From Cupriavidus pauculus (GTDB lineage Bacteria > Pseudomonadota > Gammaproteobacteria > Burkholderiales > Burkholderiaceae): a DNA stretch of 64,000 nucleotides. The stretch is taken from NCBI RefSeq assembly GCF_003854935.1, contig NZ_CP033969.1:2108001-2172000 (forward strand). The letters run 5' to 3'. Shown here piece by piece: positions 46,007 to 54,643 of this stretch; positions within the stretch are counted from its first letter, which is position 1; each line of letters begins with the position of its first letter. The notes beneath the pieces were generated by a model. The model was not told the origin of the DNA. It did no database searches and was given only the letters and a program-made list of their open reading frames with translations. The position numbers were made by a program, and so were the translations under genes.

Positions 46007-48382
46007 CTACAGCGGCATGGGCGCCGGCGTCTCGGCCAGCACGGCGACGCTGTCGACGGCAAAGCGTTCCGGCAGGCTGACCACGGTCTGGAACTGCCGG
46101 AACGGCGCGCCGGCGTGGGCGTCCGTGAAGCGCAGCGCGATGCTGCCGCCCGAGCGGGCCAGGAACTCGCGCACGGCGTCCATGCCGACGCCGCGGCCCG
46201 AGATCGTCGTGACCGTATCCGCTGTCGAGAAGCCCGGGCGGAAGATGAGCTGCGCGAGCGCGTCGTCGCCGGGCGTGGCGTCCGGGGCAATCCAGCCGCG
46301 CGCCACGGCCGTGGCGCGGATCTTGTCGAGTGCCAGCCCGCGGCCATCGTCGGCCACGGTGATCTGCAGCGCCTGCTGGTCCACGCCGGCCTCGATGACG
46401 ATGCGGCCCGCCGCCGGCTTGCCGGCCGCCAGCCGCGCCGGGGCCGGTTCGATGCCATGGTCGATGGCGTTGCGCAGCAGGTGCGTCAGCACGTTTTCCA
46501 GCATGCCGGTGACCTCGGCGCGCAGCCGGTAGCCGTTGTCCTGGATGCTGACCTCGGGCGCGGCCTTGCCCAGTTCGGCCGCCAGCGAGGGCAGGGCGTC
46601 GACCACGGGCGCCACCACTTCGGCCAGGCTCGTGGCGTCCAGCACGCGCAGGATGCGGTGCACGGCCGCCCGCATCGACAGCAGCTCGGCCAGGCTGTCC
46701 GTGGGCGTGGTTTCCAGCAGGTGCAGGCTCTGGCGGATGCGCTGCAGCTCGGCGTCGGCCAGCCGTGCGGCCTCCTGTGCCGGCGTTGCGCGGCTGCGGC
46801 CCTTGCGGCCGAGCTTGTCCTCGCTGATGGTGGCGTAGCGGCTCAGTGTGTCGCGCACGCGCGCCACGTCGCTCAGCAGCGCGTCGGGGTTCCACTCGCC
46901 GGCCTCGCGCTCCAGGTTGCGCAGCAGTTCCAGCCGCTGTTCGGCCTCGTGCACCACGTCGGTCAGGTGCTGGAGCTTGTAGGTGCGCGCGTTGCCCTTG
47001 ATCGTGTGCATGTTGCGGAACAGCGCGGCAATGGCGGCGTTGTCGGCCTCGGTGGCCTGCCGGATGATGTGCTCGTTCTCGTGCACGAAGCCGTGGGCCG
47101 TGTCCATGAACTGGTGGAATTTCTCTTCGCTGACGGCCAGGATCTCGCCGATGATCTCCAGGCTGCGGCGCTGCTCGCTGGCCTCGGCGGCCAGTTCGCG
47201 GAGCTGCGTGACGTCGCGCACGCAGAGCATCAGCCGGATGATCGTGTCGGCATCGTCGGTGATTGCCGACCAACTCAGGTCCAGCACCTTGGCCGTGCCG
47301 TCGGGCAGGCGTTTTTCGATCTCGGTGGGCAGCAGGTGCTCGTTGAAGACGAAGTTGATGCCGTCCTGGCCCAGGCAGGCGTCGATGGCGGCGTCCACCT
47401 GCGCCAGGGCGTCGGCGCCCAGCGGGGTATCGGTGAACACCAGGTCCATGAAGCGGCGGCCCGCGATGTCGCCCGTGCCGAAGATCTGCTCCAGGTAGGC
47501 CGAGTACTCGGGGTGCACCACGCCGCCTTCGACCACGGTCAGGATGCCCTGCTGCATGTTCTGCAGGATGGCCTGGATGTCGGTGGTCTTCTGGCGCAGC
47601 AGCGAGGCGTTTTCCTGGATCCGCTCGATCATCTGGTTGAACGCGGCGATCGAGTGGCCGATCTCGTCCATGCGGCCCACCTCGATGCGGCGCGTGAAGT
47701 CCTGGCTGGTGGCAATCTCGCTCATGGTGGCCTGCATGCGCGTGAGCGGGCGGGCGATCTGGCGGTGCAGCAGCCAGCCAATCAGCGTCAGCAGCACCAC
47801 CGCCGCGCCGCTGACCAGCCCGATGGTGCCGGCCGCGCTGGCCAGCTTGCCGTTCAGCGTGGCGATGGCGTCGTCCTTCTCGCGGTTCTTTTCCACGCGC
47901 AGGGTGTCGACGATCTTCTCCATCTCGTCGCGGTAGCGCGCCACGTTGGCGAACAGGAACGCCTGGGCGATCTCGTCGCGGCCGGCGGCCTTCATCTCGG
48001 CCGTCTCGCGGATTGCATCGAAGTAGTTGGTCAGGCTTTCGTCGGCCTGGGCCAGCAGGCCCTTCTGCGCGTGCGTGGCGGCGTTGCCGGCCTGCCTGGC
48101 CAGCGCGTCGCGCAGGGCTGCCTGGCGGGCCTTGAGGTCGTCCTGCGCCTGCGCCAGCAACTGGGCGTCGGGCGCGTAGACCAGGGTCATGGTGGCCAGC
48201 TGGATGTCCTTGACCAGCGACACGACGTCGGCGGATGCCAGCGCGCTGGGCACCACGCCTTCGGTCACCTGTTTGACTTCAGAAGCGCTGGAACGGGTCT
48301 GTAGCACCGCGTAGCCGCCAATCGCGGCCAACGCCAGGCACATCAGGACGATCAGCAGCACGATGCGCTGACGAATGGTCAT
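46007..48382 (-). CDS. Membrane-bound CheA-like kinase without a CheW domain
   Basis: This 791-residue protein has two membrane helices (about 8-27 and 185-205), a periplasmic four-helix sensor between them (30-180), a HAMP domain (206-260), a PAS-like segment (265-395) and an Hpt domain with phospho-His459 in MHTIKGNART. The ATPase resembles that of CheA, with the N-box LRNAIDHGIE (Asn638), DDGRG (678-682), IFRPGFST and GRGVGMD (729-735). No P3 dimerisation bundle is obvious and no CheW-type P5 domain follows the ATPase, since only about 40 residues remain. So it is a fused receptor and kinase that would not need CheW. It begins the four-gene module. Confidence 0.88.
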   Translation of the reverse strand: MTIRQRIVLLIVLMCLALAAIGGYAVLQTRSSASEVKQVTEGVVPSALASADVVSLVKDIQLATMTLVYAPDAQLLAQAQDDLKARQAALRDALARQAGNAATHAQKGLLAQADESLTNYFDAIRETAEMKAAGRDEIAQAFLFANVARYRDEMEKIVDTLRVEKNREKDDAIATLNGKLASAAGTIGLVSGAAVVLLTLIGWLLHRQIARPLTRMQATMSEIATSQDFTRRIEVGRMDEIGHSIAAFNQMIERIQENASLLRQKTTDIQAILQNMQQGILTVVEGGVVHPEYSAYLEQIFGTGDIAGRRFMDLVFTDTPLGADALAQVDAAIDACLGQDGINFVFNEHLLPTEIEKRLPDGTAKVLDLSWSAITDDADTIIRLMLCVRDVTQLRELAAEASEQRRSLEIIGEILAVSEEKFHQFMDTAHGFVHENEHIIRQATEADNAAIAALFRNMHTIKGNARTYKLQHLTDVVHEAEQRLELLRNLEREAGEWNPDALLSDVARVRDTLSRYATISEDKLGRKGRSRATPAQEAARLADAELQRIRQSLHLLETTPTDSLAELLSMRAAVHRILRVLDATSLAEVVAPVVDALPSLAAELGKAAPEVSIQDNGYRLRAEVTGMLENVLTHLLRNAIDHGIEPAPARLAAGKPAAGRIVIEAGVDQQALQITVADDGRGLALDKIRATAVARGWIAPDATPGDDALAQLIFRPGFSTADTVTTISGRGVGMDAVREFLARSGGSIALRFTDAHAGAPFRQFQTVVSLPERFAVDSVAVLAETPAPMPL

Positions 48383-48627
48383 GGCAAAAGCTCCCCGGCA
48401 TTACGAATGTCAAGCCCTTCGGCGAAGGGATCCGGCCTCGTTCTGTGCAAGGCCATCCAACGAATAATGGGCGTGATTATGGGGAGCGCTGTATGACCCC
48501 GGCATGACCGGACGGGGCCGGCCGGGCCCCCCGGAGGGAGGGTAGGGGCTGGATATAACGGCCACTCTGGGCTATGGATGATGCTCAGGGTTTGCCGCTT
48601 GGCAAGTGACAACAGCTTGAGGAGTCA

Positions 48628-49437
48628 ATGCGAATGATCGGGATGGCGCACGAGTCGATTCCCCCCGAAATTGCCGGGCAGGTACTGCTGGCTTGCGCCG
48701 TGATCGCCCGGCACCTTGGCGATACGCTGCGGAGCATCCACCTGTTCGGATCGGCGGTGGAAGGCGGGCTGAAGCCGGGCAGCGATATCGACCTGCTGGT
48801 CAGCGTGTCCACCCCGCCAGCCGACGCGGCACGCCAGGGGCTGCTGCAAGAACTGCTGACGGTCTCCGCGCGCCCCGGCGTGGACGGCGCGTGGCGGCCG
48901 CTGGAGGTCACCGTGGTCACGCAAGACGCCGTGGCGCCGTGGCGGCATCCCGCGCGGCGCGAGTTGCAGTTCGGCGAATGGCTGCGCGCCGACCTGCTGG
49001 CCGACCGCTTCGAGCCGCCCATGACCGATCCCGACCTGACCCTCCTGCTGACCCAGGCGCGACGGCACAGCGTGGCCGTGGTGGGGCGTCCGGCCAGGGA
49101 CTGCTTCGACCCCGTACCGGCCGCCGACTTCGCCGCGGCGCTGCGCGACACGCTGGCCCAGTGGAACGGCCCGGCCGACTGGCAGGGCGACGAACGAAAC
49201 GTGGTGCTGGCGCTGGCGCGGATCTGGTACAGCGCGGAGACCGGCGATATCGCCGCCAAGGACACGGCCGCCGCATGGCTGCTCGAACGGCTGCCGGCGG
49301 ACCATCGCCCCGTCCTGGCCGAAGCCCGCGCGGGCTACCTGGGCGCATCGTCCGGCCTGCCGCTGGACCCAGCCGCGGTTGCGGCTTTCGTCGGCCATGC
49401 GCGGCCGGCGATCGAGAAATTGCTGGGGGAGGGGTGA
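48628..49437 (+). CDS. AadA-like aminoglycoside nucleotidyltransferase, ANT(3'')-type
   Basis: This 269-residue protein closely follows the AadA layout: HLFGSAVEGGLKPGSDIDLL near the start (nucleotidyltransferase motif), WRPLEVTVVTQDAVAPWRHP, RRELQFGEWLRADLL and GDERNVVLALARIWYSAETG. AadA enzymes adenylylate streptomycin and spectinomycin. No integron, attC site or transposase is nearby and base composition matches the chromosome, so it looks intrinsic. I chose ATG 48628, preceded by GAGGAG; a second ATG lies two codons later. The 245 bp upstream show no operator I recognise. Resistance is inferred from the family only. Confidence 0.85.
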   Translation: MRMIGMAHESIPPEIAGQVLLACAVIARHLGDTLRSIHLFGSAVEGGLKPGSDIDLLVSVSTPPADAARQGLLQELLTVSARPGVDGAWRPLEVTVVTQDAVAPWRHPARRELQFGEWLRADLLADRFEPPMTDPDLTLLLTQARRHSVAVVGRPARDCFDPVPAADFAAALRDTLAQWNGPADWQGDERNVVLALARIWYSAETGDIAAKDTAAAWLLERLPADHRPVLAEARAGYLGASSGLPLDPAAVAAFVGHARPAIEKLLGEG

Positions 49438-49467
49438 GGCGCGCGCGCCCGTGGGGCGCGGCAAAAC

Positions 49468-49497
49468 AAAAAGCCCAGCATCGCTGCTGAGCTTTTT
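49468..49497. terminator. Bidirectional terminator between aadA-like gene and tRNA-Val
   Basis: The hairpin aaaaagc-c-cagca / tgctg-a-gcttttt (one mismatch, loop TCGC) has A- and T-runs on opposite sides. It can end both the plus-strand adenylyltransferase transcript and the minus-strand tRNA transcript. Confidence 0.85.
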
Positions 49498-49505
49498 GAT
49501 GAAAC

Positions 49506-49580
49506 TGGTGGGTGGTACAGGGATTGAACCTGTGACCCCTGCCGTGTGAAGGCAGTGCTCTACCGCTGAGCTAACCACCC
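49506..49580 (-). tRNA. tRNA-Val (anticodon CAC)
   Basis: The minus strand from 49580 folds as a full cloverleaf: acceptor GGGTGGT / ACCACCC, D-arm GCTC...GAGC, anticodon stem CTGCC / GGCAG with loop TTCACAC, T-arm ACAGG / CCTGT with TTCAATC. The CAC anticodon reads GUG valine codons. The CCA end is encoded. A promoter lies about 50-80 bp upstream. Confidence 0.97.
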
Positions 49581-49630
49581 CTGTCTGCTTCGTCACCGTT
49601 GTTGCTGGTGTCGTGCAGCGGAGAAACGAG

Positions 49631-49659
49631 ATTATGCCGATGGGGCAGTACCTTGTAAA
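49631..49659 (-). promoter_or_regulatory. Sigma-70 promoter for tRNA-Val
   Basis: On the minus strand, TTTACA (49659-49654) and CATAAT (49636-49631) are separated by exactly 17 bp. Each is 5 of 6 to consensus. The tRNA starts at 49580, a plausible leader length downstream. Confidence 0.7.
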
Positions 49660-49707
49660 GCCCTTTTTTCAACTTTCCGCGAAAAAGTTGCGGGCGCGGC
49701 TGGCGGG

Positions 49708-50445
49708 CTACTGGACCGTGGTGCCGACCGGCACTTCGGACGGGACCTCGATCTTCCAGACCGTCTTGCCGCCGCTGGCCTTGTCCAGTTCCTTGAGCAC
49801 GCCCATGTGGGCCGACAGCTCCGTCTCGGTGGCCAGCAGCACGGGCAGGGTCAGCGCGGACAGGTCGGCCGCGCGGCGGTCTTCGCCGCCGGCGCTGGTG
49901 CCGTCGAGCATGTCGATGACCAGCGAGTTCTGGCCGCGCGTCATCGCCAGGTAGACCTCGGCCAGCAGCTCGGCGTCCAGCAGTGCGCCGTGCAGCGTCC
50001 GGTGGGCGTTGCTGATGCCCAGGCGGTCGCACAGCGCGTCGAGCGAGTTGCGCTTGCCCGGAAACATCTGGCGCGCCTCGCGCAGGGTGTCGATCACGCT
50101 TGCCACGTGGTCGCGGAACGGGGGCAGGTTGTGGAGCTTGAACTCCATCTCCAGGAAGCCCATGTCGAACGCGGCGTTGTGGATGATCAGCTCGGCGTCG
50201 CGCACGAACGCCTGGATCTCGTGCATGACCTCGGCAAACTTCGGCTTGTCGGCCAGGAATTCGGCGGTCAGGCCGTGGATGGCCACGGCGTCCTCGGGCA
50301 CGTCGCGCTCGGGGTTGATGTAGAAGTGCAGGTTGCGCCCGGTCAGGCGCCGGTTGACCAGTTCCACGCAGCCAATTTCGATCAGGCGATCGCCGGTGGC
50401 GTGGTTCAGGCCGGTGGTTTCGGTATCGAGAACGATCTGTCGCAT
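49708..50445 (-). CDS. dnaQ: DnaQ, DNA polymerase III epsilon subunit (proofreading exonuclease)
   Basis: This 245-residue protein is the 3'-5' proofreading exonuclease of the replicative polymerase. The DEDDh active site is visible: Asp7 and Glu9 in MRQIVLDTETTG, the aspartate in NAAFDMGF and the His-Asp pair in LHGALLDAELLAEVY. The C-terminal tail (about 190-245) should bind the polymerase alpha subunit. E. coli DnaQ has 243 residues. It lies 55 bp after rnhA on the same strand, in the conserved rnhA-dnaQ arrangement, with the tRNA downstream. Confidence 0.95.
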   Translation of the reverse strand: MRQIVLDTETTGLNHATGDRLIEIGCVELVNRRLTGRNLHFYINPERDVPEDAVAIHGLTAEFLADKPKFAEVMHEIQAFVRDAELIIHNAAFDMGFLEMEFKLHNLPPFRDHVASVIDTLREARQMFPGKRNSLDALCDRLGISNAHRTLHGALLDAELLAEVYLAMTRGQNSLVIDMLDGTSAGGEDRRAADLSALTLPVLLATETELSAHMGVLKELDKASGGKTVWKIEVPSEVPVGTTVQ

Positions 50446-50500
50446 GGGGCAGGATTGTAATCGCTGGCGCCGGGGCGCCGGGTGAGGATCTGAGCGGACG

Positions 50501-50938
50501 TCAGGCGTTGAGCGATTCCACGCCGCGGTTGGCCAGCCGGTCCGCGCGTTCGTTGCCGGGGTGGCCGGCGTGGCCGCGCACCCAGTGCCATTCGATCACG
50601 TGCGGCTGGCGCGCTTCGTCCAGCATCTGCCAGAGGTCGGCGTTCTTGACCGGCTTCTTGTCGGCCGTCAGCCAGCCGCGCTTCTTCCAGCCCGAGATCC
50701 ACTCGCTGATGCCTTTTTGCACGTACTGCGAGTCGGTGTAGATGTTAATCACGCAGGGCCGCTTGAGCGCGCGCAGCGCCTCGATCACGGCCATCAGCTC
50801 CATGCGGTTGTTGGTGGTCGGGTTCTCGCCGCCGAACAGTTCTTTCTCGTGGTCGCCGGCGACCAGCACGGCGCCCCAGCCGCCAGGGCCGGGATTGCCC
50901 TTGCAGGCGCCGTCGGAATAAATCGTGACTTCTTGCAT
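50501..50938 (-). CDS. rnhA: RnhA, ribonuclease HI
   Basis: RNase HI cuts the RNA strand of RNA-DNA hybrids, such as Okazaki primers and R-loops. This 145-residue protein has the catalytic carboxylates: Asp9 in [17 protein letters not shown], Glu in [13 protein letters not shown], Asp in IYTDSQYVQ and the final Asp in GNERADRLA. The basic handle region ([10 protein letters not shown]) is present. E. coli RnhA has 155 residues. It follows the methyltransferase gene after 25 bp and precedes dnaQ. Confidence 0.95.
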   Translation of the reverse strand: MQEVTIYSDGACKGNPGPGGWGAVLVAGDHEKELFGGENPTTNNRMELMAVIEALRALKRPCVINIYTDSQYVQKGISEWISGWKKRGWLTADKKPVKNADLWQMLDEARQPHVIEWHWVRGHAGHPGNERADRLANRGVESLNA

Positions 50939-50963
50939 CGGAAAAAAGTGAGATGGCCCGGCG

Positions 50964-51764
50964 CTACTGGCCGGGCGGGGTCTTGTGGTGCTTGCCGTGG
51001 GTGCCCGTGGGCGTGGCCACCGGGGCCGCCACGGGCGCCAGGGCCGGCTTGGCCGTCTTCCAGGCCGGGCCGACCAGGCGGATGTTCTTGACGCGCTTGA
51101 CGGCCGAGATCATGTAGACCGAGCCGAAGATGGGCCACCAGCGGTCGCCCGCCTTCTCCATGAACGCGGCGCGCTGCAGCCAGCGCTCGGTGCGGTAGGG
51201 CGGGCAGTAGCAGCCAAACCGGCCGCGGATGATCTCGAAGCCCAGCAGCTTGAGCCAGTCCTTGATCCGCACGAAGCCGATGGTCTGGGCGTCGCTGGGC
51301 AGGAACGGCGTGGCGCCCAGGCGGTTCAGGCCCTGCCGGGCGCCCCACAGGCTCATGGGGTTGAAGCAGGTCACGACCACGCGGCCTTCCGGCATCAGCA
51401 CGCGCGACACCTCGCGCAGCACTTCGTGCGGGTCCTCGGAAAATTCCAGGATATGGGGCAGGGTGACCAGGTCGATACTCTGCGTCTCGAACGGCAGTTC
51501 GTCGAAGCGGCACAGCAGCTGGCGGGCGTCGGGGTGCGTCTCGCGCGGGCCGTGCGGGCCGGCGCGGCCGTCCAGCGCCAGCGCCGAGAACGGCATGCGG
51601 TTCTCGCGCAGCGTGTCGACGTGGGGCAGGCCCAGCTGCACCGCGTGATAGCCGAAGATGTCCGTCACCGTCCGGTCGTACTGGCGCGATTCCCACTCGA
51701 GCATGTACTGCCCGGGCGGCGAGGCGAGCCATTCTTCCCAATCTATAATCGGTCGGTTGGACAT
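50964..51764 (-). CDS. SAM-dependent methyltransferase (class I, DUF-type neighbour of gloB)
   Basis: This 266-residue protein has a Rossmann-type methyltransferase core lacking a clear glycine-rich GxGxG. Visible segments are [20 protein letters not shown] and [20 protein letters not shown], typical of class I motifs post I to III. It has a short disordered basic tail. It is found beside gloB and rnhA in many proteobacteria; its substrate is not established. ATG 51764 is only 10 bp from the divergent gloB ATG. The frame is open to 51812, but that overlaps gloB. Confidence 0.85.
   Translation of the reverse strand: MSNRPIIDWEEWLASPPGQYMLEWESRQYDRTVTDIFGYHAVQLGLPHVDTLRENRMPFSALALDGRAGPHGPRETHPDARQLLCRFDELPFETQSIDLVTLPHILEFSEDPHEVLREVSRVLMPEGRVVVTCFNPMSLWGARQGLNRLGATPFLPSDAQTIGFVRIKDWLKLLGFEIIRGRFGCYCPPYRTERWLQRAAFMEKAGDRWWPIFGSVYMISAVKRVKNIRLVGPAWKTAKPALAPVAAPVATPTGTHGKHHKTPPGQ
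51744..51749 (+). promoter_or_regulatory. Possible -10 box for gloB inside the methyltransferase gene
   Basis: A perfect TATAAT lies about 26 bp upstream of the gloB ATG, within the first codons of the divergent methyltransferase gene. I found no good -35 at 16-18 bp, so it is a weak candidate. Confidence 0.35.
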
Positions 51765-51774
51765 AGGAGCACAC

Positions 51775-52575
51775 ATGTTGAAAGTGGAGCCGATCCCCGC
51801 CTTCCAGGACAACTATATCTGGGCGATCCACGACGGCCAATGCGCCGCCGTGGTGGACCCAGGCGAGGCCGGGCCCGTGGAGCGCTTTCTGGCGCAACGC
51901 GGGCTGGCATTGGGCGCTATTGTAATCACCCATCACCACGGCGATCACCAGGGCGGCGTTTCGGACCTGCTGGCGAGCCATCCCGACGGCCCCGACGGCG
52001 CCCCGGTGCCGGTCATCGGCCCGGCCGGCGAGCGGATCGGCCACCGCACCCAGGCCGTGCGCGAGGGCGACACCGTGTCGCTGGCCCACCCGGCCGCCAC
52101 GTTCCGGGTCATCGACGTGCCGGGCCACACGGCCGGCCACGTGGCCTATGCGGGGGACCTGCCCGGCGTGGGCCCGGTGGTGTTCTGCGGCGATACCCTG
52201 TTCGCCAGCGGCTGCGGGCGGCTGTTCGAGGGCACGCCGGCGCAGATGCTGGCGTCGCTGGACAAGCTGGCCGCGCTGCCCGGCGACACCCGCGTCTATT
52301 GCGCCCACGAGTACACGCGCAGCAACGTCCGCTTTGCGCGGGCCGTGGAGCCGGACAACGCCGCGCTGGGCGCCTGGTCAGACCAGGTAGACGCGCTGCG
52401 CCAAGCCGATACCCCCACCGTGCCGACCACGCTGGCCCACGAGCGGGCGGTCAACCCGTTCCTGCGCTCACGCGAGCCGGCCGTGCGCGCGGCCGTCCAG
52501 GCGCAGGGCGGCGACGTCAGCAGCGACGCCGCGGCGTTCGGCGCGCTGCGCGGCTGGAAGGACAATTTCCGCTGA
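51775..52575 (+). CDS. gloB: GloB, hydroxyacylglutathione hydrolase (glyoxalase II)
   Basis: GloB hydrolyses S-lactoylglutathione to D-lactate and glutathione, the second step of methylglyoxal detoxification. This 266-residue protein has the metallo-beta-lactamase metal motif THHHGDH (in [13 protein letters not shown]), and further blocks [29 protein letters not shown] and [15 protein letters not shown] chose ATG 51775 with GGAG upstream. It starts 10 bp from the divergent methyltransferase start. The 177 bp after its stop lead to mltD and contain that gene's promoter. Confidence 0.95.
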   Translation: MLKVEPIPAFQDNYIWAIHDGQCAAVVDPGEAGPVERFLAQRGLALGAIVITHHHGDHQGGVSDLLASHPDGPDGAPVPVIGPAGERIGHRTQAVREGDTVSLAHPAATFRVIDVPGHTAGHVAYAGDLPGVGPVVFCGDTLFASGCGRLFEGTPAQMLASLDKLAALPGDTRVYCAHEYTRSNVRFARAVEPDNAALGAWSDQVDALRQADTPTVPTTLAHERAVNPFLRSREPAVRAAVQAQGGDVSSDAAAFGALRGWKDNFR

Positions 52576-52687
52576 GCCGGGCGGCCGGCAGTCGATACAT
52601 TTCAGACGTTTCTCATCCGTCCGGACGGGCTTGGCCGGCCGTCCAGGTATCGGAAGATGTCCAATTTGCATCTTCGGGAAAATCTCA

Positions 52688-52716
52688 TTGACGTGCCCCG
52701 GCCTTTTCCATAGGAT
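52688..52716 (+). promoter_or_regulatory. Sigma-70 promoter for mltD
   Basis: TTGACG (52688-52693) and TAGGAT (52711-52716) are separated by 17 bp. They lie 36 bp upstream of the mltD ATG, in an otherwise gene-free gap. The -35 is 5 of 6 to consensus. Confidence 0.55.
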
Positions 52717-52752
52717 CAGGCCAAATTTTTGGCGTCACTTTCAGAGAACTTA

Positions 52753-54456
52753 ATGCGATTTGGTCGATTTCTGGCGGTAGTTGCGTGTGCCGCGCTGCTT
52801 GCAGCCTGCGCCGGCACACCCACTCCGCCCGCCGGCGAGATGGCCGGCACGCCGACCGCCCTGGAATCCGGTCCGCCCAAGGACCCGCTCAACACCCTGA
52901 ACAGCACTGGCCGCGCCGGCTCGCTGGCCGGCGCGCCGGTGGTCAACGTCGACCAGGCCAGCGTGGACTGGCTGCGCGGCCCGTCCGCCGATATCTGGGC
53001 CCGCATCCGCAAGGGCTTCACGATGCCGGACCTGGAAGGCACGCTGGTCGACGACCGCACGCAGTGGTATGCCGCGCGCCCCGACTACATGGAACGGATG
53101 GTCGGCCGGTCGAGCCGCTACCTGTACCACATCGTGGAAGAGCTGGAGCGCCGCAACATGCCCACCGAGCTGGCGCTGCTGCCGTTCGTGGAGAGCGCGT
53201 TCAACCCCCAGGCGGAATCGACGGCCAAGGCGGCCGGCATGTGGCAGTTCATCCCGAGCACGGGCAAGTCCTACAACCTCAAGCAGAACATGTTCCGCGA
53301 CGAGCGGCGCGACGTGCTGGCGTCCACCGACGCCGCGCTGGACTACCTGTCGCGGCTGCACGATATGTTCGGCGACTGGCACCTGGCGCTGGCGGCCTAT
53401 AACTGGGGCGAGGGCGCCGTGTCGCGCGCCATCGCACGCAACCAGGCGCGCGGGCTGCCCACCGACTACGCCAGCCTGACCATGCCGAACGAGACGCGCT
53501 ACTACGTGCCGAAGCTCCAGGCGGTCAAGAACATCATCGCCAACCCGGCCGCGTACGGCGTGAAGCTGCCCGACATTCCCGACCATCCGTACTTCGTCAC
53601 GGTCACCACGTCGCGCGACATCGACGTGGCGCTGGCGGCCAAGCTGGCCAACATGCCGCTGGACGAGTTCAAGGCGCTGAACCCGTCGTTCAACCGGCCC
53701 GTGATCCTGGGCGCGGCCAATCCGCAGATCCTGCTGCCGTTCGACAACGCCGAGCGCTTCCAGTACAACCTCAACACCTACCGGGGCGGCCTGTCGACGT
53801 GGACGGCGATCTCGGTGGATAGCCGCGAGCGGGTGGAGGCACTGGCGGCGCGGCTCAATGTCGATGCCGATACCCTGCGCGAGATCAACCGCATTCCCAA
53901 GGGCATGCGCCTGAAGGCCGGGTCGACGGTGATGATCCCCCGCACCGAGCGCCATGACCAGGACATCAGCGCGTCGCTGGTGGATACCGCGATGCTGGCC
54001 GTGGAGCCCGACGTGCCCGACGCCAAGCGCGTGGTCGTCAAGGCGGGCCGGCGCGATACCGTGGTGTCCGTGGCGCGCCGCTACGGCGTGTCGCCCCGGC
54101 AGGTGCAGTCGTGGAACAAGCTGTCGGGCAGCAAGCTCGTGGCCGGGCAGAGCCTGGTACTGATGCTGCGGCCCAATTCGGCTGCGGCGGCGCGGGCCGA
54201 GCGCGGCGACGATGGCGACGATGCGCCCGCGCGCAGTGCCGCGCGGGGCAAATCGACCGGCAAGCCGGCGGGCAAGGCGGTTGCGGCCCGGTCGTCGAAA
54301 GCCGACAAGGCGGAAAAGGCCGAGCCGCGCAAGCGCGTGGTGGTGGAGGCCACGCCGCGCAAGGCGGCTGCTGCCAAGTCCGCCGCCAAGCCGGCGCCGG
54401 CCAAGTCGACGTCATCGGCCACGTCGGCCAAGTCCACCAAGGGCCACGCGCGCTAG
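52753..54456 (+). CDS. mltD: MltD-like membrane-bound lytic murein transglycosylase
   Basis: This 567-residue lipoprotein cleaves peptidoglycan glycan strands with formation of 1,6-anhydro-muropeptides. The signal sequence ends in lipobox LAAC with Cys19. A Slt-type catalytic domain follows with the essential Glu147 in LPFVESAFNP, then GMWQFIPSTGK and HLALAAYNWGEGAV. LysM-like peptidoglycan-binding repeats lie in the C-terminal half, for example VVVKAGRRDTVVSVARRYGV. The last 100 residues are Lys/Ala rich and disordered. I chose ATG 52753 over a TTG eight codons earlier because it puts the lipobox at normal distance. A terminator follows. Confidence 0.93.
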   Translation: MRFGRFLAVVACAALLAACAGTPTPPAGEMAGTPTALESGPPKDPLNTLNSTGRAGSLAGAPVVNVDQASVDWLRGPSADIWARIRKGFTMPDLEGTLVDDRTQWYAARPDYMERMVGRSSRYLYHIVEELERRNMPTELALLPFVESAFNPQAESTAKAAGMWQFIPSTGKSYNLKQNMFRDERRDVLASTDAALDYLSRLHDMFGDWHLALAAYNWGEGAVSRAIARNQARGLPTDYASLTMPNETRYYVPKLQAVKNIIANPAAYGVKLPDIPDHPYFVTVTTSRDIDVALAAKLANMPLDEFKALNPSFNRPVILGAANPQILLPFDNAERFQYNLNTYRGGLSTWTAISVDSRERVEALAARLNVDADTLREINRIPKGMRLKAGSTVMIPRTERHDQDISASLVDTAMLAVEPDVPDAKRVVVKAGRRDTVVSVARRYGVSPRQVQSWNKLSGSKLVAGQSLVLMLRPNSAAAARAERGDDGDDAPARSAARGKSTGKPAGKAVAARSSKADKAEKAEPRKRVVVEATPRKAAAAKSAAKPAPAKSTSSATSAKSTKGHAR

Positions 54457-54485
54457 TTCGCGGCAACCCTGACCCCTGGCTCCAG

Positions 54486-54518
54486 ACGCCCCGGCCCCGC
54501 GCCGGGGCGTTTTGTTTT
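54486..54518 (+). terminator. Intrinsic terminator after mltD
   Basis: A perfect 10-bp stem (ACGCCCCGGC / GCCGGGGCGT) with a 5-nt loop is followed by a T-rich run. It sits 30 bp after the mltD stop and separates it from prpE. Confidence 0.9.
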
Positions 54519-54643
54519 GGGGCGCACGGCGGCGCCGACAAACCGCTTGGCCGCGATGCGGTCATGGTAGATTCTCCAGAAAACAAGGCCGGGCCGAACG
54601 CCATCGGCACCGCATTCCGACCATGACAAGCGGAGGAGACACC

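Noticed and set aside
49506-49580. tRNA-Val as an integration site for an island carrying the AadA-like gene
   Set aside because: No integrase gene and no partial tRNA repeat were found on either side. Base composition does not change across the locus.
48625-49596. Minus-strand ORF crossing the tRNA and the AadA-like gene
   Set aside because: It runs through a tRNA and a terminator and is antisense to a recognised enzyme.
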